Assembly: GCA_963628435.1 (NCBI GenBank) | Contig: CAVGEY010000010.1 | Span: forward strand, 10,828-74,827 | Direction of reading: 5' to 3' | Length of the DNA: 64,000 nucleotides | Origin: CAKSQF01 sp963628435 | GTDB taxonomy: Bacteria; Bacillota; Clostridia; Oscillospirales; CAG-272 | In this document: positions 61,522 to 64,000 of the stretch, one piece after another | Layout: each line of letters opens with the position of its first letter | Position numbering within the stretch: the first letter of the stretch is position 1 | The notes under the pieces: model-generated | What the model saw: only the letters and a program-made list of their open reading frames with translations | Told to the model about the DNA's origin: nothing | Database searches by the model: none | Made by a program: the position numbers and the translations under genes

Positions 61522-64000
61522 ATGCATAACGCTAAAAGTAAATTCAGAAACAGGAAGGGAGCGGCAATTGCCGTGCTATTGGTGATAACAATGATGTTTG
61601 CGGAATTTCCGGCGTTTTTCAGTAATGCCACAACAGTCAACAGCAAGAAAGATGCTCTGTCCGATTCACTTGTTCTTCATTATACATTTGACGATAAAAA
61701 CAATCTCGGACAAGACTCGAGCGGAAACGGAAATGACGGAAAAATATACGGTAACATAACTTCCGTGAGCGGTATACACGGAAATGCCGTTAAATTTGAT
61801 TCTTCAACCCACAAAAATGATGAAGCATATATTTCAATGCCCAAAGATAAATTCAGAATGAAGAATTTTACCATAATGACCTGGGCAAAGTTCAATGTTG
61901 AATCAGTAGGAAGTTACTCACGTATTTTTGCTCTGGAAACATCAAGCTCACAGTCGTTTCATCTTATGACAAACGCAGGTAGTGAGGTCGGCGGCTATAA
62001 ATTCGAAATATACGGTGGTTCTCCGGCAAATACAAAACTCGCAACAGAAGGATTGGTACCAACATCATTTTATTCTCAGTGGCATCATATTGCTCTGTCA
62101 TATGACGGAAAAACAGTTAAATTTTATGTTAACGGCTCATTTATATCGGAGGTTAATGTAGAGGCCAATCTTTCCGAATGGAAAATAGCGCGCGCATTCC
62201 TCGGGAAGACTTCAACTTGGGGTGACGGAACATATAATGGCCTAATGGATGATGTTCGGGTTTATTCAAAAGTCCTTACCGAATCTGAAATTTGCGATGT
62301 TGCCGATTTCTCCGAAAAAACACAAAAAAGCAGCATCAAACTGCTTACTTCGCTTTCGATTGACGGGAAAAAGCTCGATGAATTCGACGCTTTTCTTGAG
62401 AATTATGTAAAAGTATATGATGACTCTGTAACAACCGTGCCGAAAGTCTCGGCAGAAGCTCCTTTTTCGGATGCGAAAGTTTCGATAAAGCAGGCAACAT
62501 CGATTCCGGGTACCGCCGAAATTACCATAACTTACAGCGGCGGTGGAAAACGCACGGTAACAGTTGACTTTATCAAACGATCCGATGCAAAGCGTCCGGA
62601 GACATCGGATGTCACCATAGATGACGAATTCTGGAACGATAAACTCAAGATGTTTTCAGAAGTTACGGCACCCTATGTTATCGAAAGCTGGGTAACTAAG
62701 CACGAGTCAAACTTCGCGAATTTTGACAAAGTTGCACGCGGTGACAGAAATACTCAGAACTACGTCGGCAGCATGACATGGAGTGAATCCGAAATGTATG
62801 CAGGTCTTACCGGAGCTTGCCGCGTATATATGTATTACCCTAATACAAAACTTCTAAATAAAATCAACGAATGTGTCGATCATATTTATGCCGCATCCGA
62901 GAGTGTCGATAACGGTTATTTCAGCATATATAATCTTCTTATGACCAACGGAAAGGTGTTCAGCGAAGTTTCAAATACAGGATCTGTAATGGATCTTTAC
63001 AACCTCGGATACCTTATAGAATTCGGCATTGCATATTATAATGCGACAGGTGATGCCCGAATTTTGAGAGTAGCTCTTCGCTTTCTTAATTTTACCGTTA
63101 ATTATTCAAATCACGGTAAGGTCAACATCGTTTCATTCCACACCTGTGTCGAATATAATATAATAGCACTTTGCGAATGGCTAAAGAAGAATCCTGATGT
63201 AAAAAATAACAGTCTTCTTGAAGATCTTATAATAAACGAAGACGATTACCTTGAACTGGCAAATCATCTTCTTTCATACAGAGGCGTACATACGAATCCC
63301 GACAGAGTAGGCGGCGTTAATTACGGAACTTATTCCTGTGATCACGTAACGTATAAAGAGCTTACAAGAGCTACCGGACATGCCGTAATCGGTCCCCTGT
63401 ATTACACCGGTCTTTCTGAAATAGGAAGAGTTACCGGAGACAATTCATTTACCGATGCTGCTTGCAGACTTTGGAACAACATTGTGTACAAGCAGATGTA
63501 TGTTACAGGCGGCATTGGAAGTGTACAGTCTTTTGAAGGATTCGGCGGAGATTATTATCTTCCAAATGAATCATACACTGAATCGTGCTGCTCAGGAGCA
63601 CTGATTCAACTTTCGGACTCGCTTTCGCAAATGTTTGCAAATTCCAAATATGCGGATAATATCGAACTTGAACTTTATAACAATCTTCTTGGAAGTATCG
63701 GAGCAAACGGCAATACATTCTTCTATCAGAATCCTCTATATACTACAACCGCAGACCGTTACAGTTGGCACGGCGTCCCATGCTGTACAAAATATGGCAT
63801 GCTCATTTACGGTCGACTCGGCAGATACATTTACTCTTACAGAAACGATGATATTTACGTTGATCAGTACATCGGTTCAACCGCAACTCTTCGCCTGCCG
63901 AAAGGAAATGCAGTGCTTAAGCAGATTTCCGATTGGCAGTGGAACGGTAAATCGACAATAAAAATCGAGAGTGGTGCATCAAATATCGGAACACTCTATC
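61522..64000 (+). CDS. Secreted GH127 beta-L-arabinofuranosidase with an N-terminal LamG-like domain (cut by the window end)
   Basis: The frame is open for 826 residues and continues past the window. Residues 1-37 are a signal peptide (AAIAVLLVITMMFAEFPAFF). Residues about 50-255 form a concanavalin/LamG-type module starting LHYTFDDKNNLGQDSSGNGN and ending with MDDVRVYSKVLTESE. A short linker domain precedes the GH127 (DUF1680) catalytic part, from VTIDDEFWNDKL (about 365). The zinc-thiolate site known from HypBA1-type enzymes is present: Glu687 and Cys689 in YTESCC, and Cys754-Cys755 in GVPCCTKYG, with YVTGGIGSVQ before. It should release L-arabinose from arabinooligosaccharides outside the cell. 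GGAGG precedes the ATG. Confidence 0.88.
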   Translation, partial: MHNAKSKFRNRKGAAIAVLLVITMMFAEFPAFFSNATTVNSKKDALSDSLVLHYTFDDKNNLGQDSSGNGNDGKIYGNITSVSGIHGNAVKFDSSTHKNDEAYISMPKDKFRMKNFTIMTWAKFNVESVGSYSRIFALETSSSQSFHLMTNAGSEVGGYKFEIYGGSPANTKLATEGLVPTSFYSQWHHIALSYDGKTVKFYVNGSFISEVNVEANLSEWKIARAFLGKTSTWGDGTYNGLMDDVRVYSKVLTESEICDVADFSEKTQKSSIKLLTSLSIDGKKLDEFDAFLENYVKVYDDSVTTVPKVSAEAPFSDAKVSIKQATSIPGTAEITITYSGGGKRTVTVDFIKRSDAKRPETSDVTIDDEFWNDKLKMFSEVTAPYVIESWVTKHESNFANFDKVARGDRNTQNYVGSMTWSESEMYAGLTGACRVYMYYPNTKLLNKINECVDHIYAASESVDNGYFSIYNLLMTNGKVFSEVSNTGSVMDLYNLGYLIEFGIAYYNATGDARILRVALRFLNFTVNYSNHGKVNIVSFHTCVEYNIIALCEWLKKNPDVKNNSLLEDLIINEDDYLELANHLLSYRGVHTNPDRVGGVNYGTYSCDHVTYKELTRATGHAVIGPLYYTGLSEIGRVTGDNSFTDAACRLWNNIVYKQMYVTGGIGSVQSFEGFGGDYYLPNESYTESCCSGALIQLSDSLSQMFANSKYADNIELELYNNLLGSIGANGNTFFYQNPLYTTTADRYSWHGVPCCTKYGMLIYGRLGRYIYSYRNDDIYVDQYIGSTATLRLPKGNAVLKQISDWQWNGKSTIKIESGASNIGTLY

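Noticed and set aside
1..64000. CRISPR arrays, prophage, transposases, rRNA operons
   Set aside because: I saw no regularly spaced direct repeats, no integrase or transposase motifs and no rRNA sequence.

Overview
The window is an AT-rich stretch of a low-GC Gram-positive chromosome, most likely an uncultured anaerobic Clostridia (Bacillota), probably from a gut or plant-fibre habitat. This rests on gene order and families: nusA-ylxR-ylxQ-infB, a nusB-xseA-xseB-ispA-tlyA-argR-recN run, rapZ-whiA, a SpoIID/LytB-type wall protein, DUF5685 next to a DnaJ protein, SD-led starts and clean TTGACA/TATAAT promoters. A run of ten Ns at 15101-15110 marks a joined draft or metagenome assembly. Nearly all of it is dense core-genome coding sequence. 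No phage, insertion sequence, CRISPR array or rRNA was seen.

Layout. 1-3.7 kb: end of nusA, ylxR, an L7Ae-type protein and infB. 3.8-4.9 kb: gap (GAPDH) on the minus strand. 5.1-8.5 kb: a degenerate sensor-kinase-like protein, then a three-gene unit of DUF5685, a Cys-rich DnaJ protein and a small membrane protein. 8.5-12.0 kb: pncB and nadE, transcribed divergently from promoters that face each other. 12.0-13.0 kb: acpP and thiamine pyrophosphokinase. 13.1-17.9 kb: a carbohydrate island with a tail-anchored GH43-like propeller, a discoidin-like lipoprotein interrupted by the N gap, a sugar-kinase-like phosphotransferase and a GH43 lipoprotein. 17.9-21.3 kb: dut, pepT, an M42 peptidase and queH. 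21.5-28.2 kb: the nusB to recN operon. 28.2-35.8 kb: tyrS, murB, rapZ, whiA, dnaE. 35.9-40.5 kb: class A PBP, coaE, M18 aminopeptidase. 40.6-42.9 kb: tRNA-Leu(UAG), a structured non-coding segment ending in a terminator, pgi, and a small P-loop-like protein. 42.9-46.3 kb: glnS and gltX on the minus strand. 46.5-50.6 kb: a Gfo/Idh/MocA oxidoreductase, GH42 beta-galactosidase and class II aldolase. 50.7-61.2 kb: a minus-strand run of exonuclease-BRCT, SpoIID-like protein, parC-like topoisomerase subunit, sua5, prfA, obgE and ligA. 61.5 kb to the end: a secreted GH127 beta-L-arabinofuranosidase that runs off the window.

How the genes fit together. Glycolytic genes (gap, pgi, fba) each have their own promoter. 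GH43, GH127 and GH42 enzymes and a sugar-kinase-like protein point to growth on arabinose- and galactose-containing polysaccharides. pncB with nadE is an NAD supply pair. Most remaining genes serve translation, replication/repair and envelope synthesis. The parts least explained by known families are the DUF5685/DnaJ unit, the segment after tRNA-Leu that folds on paper into a long rod, and the facing pncB/nadE promoters.
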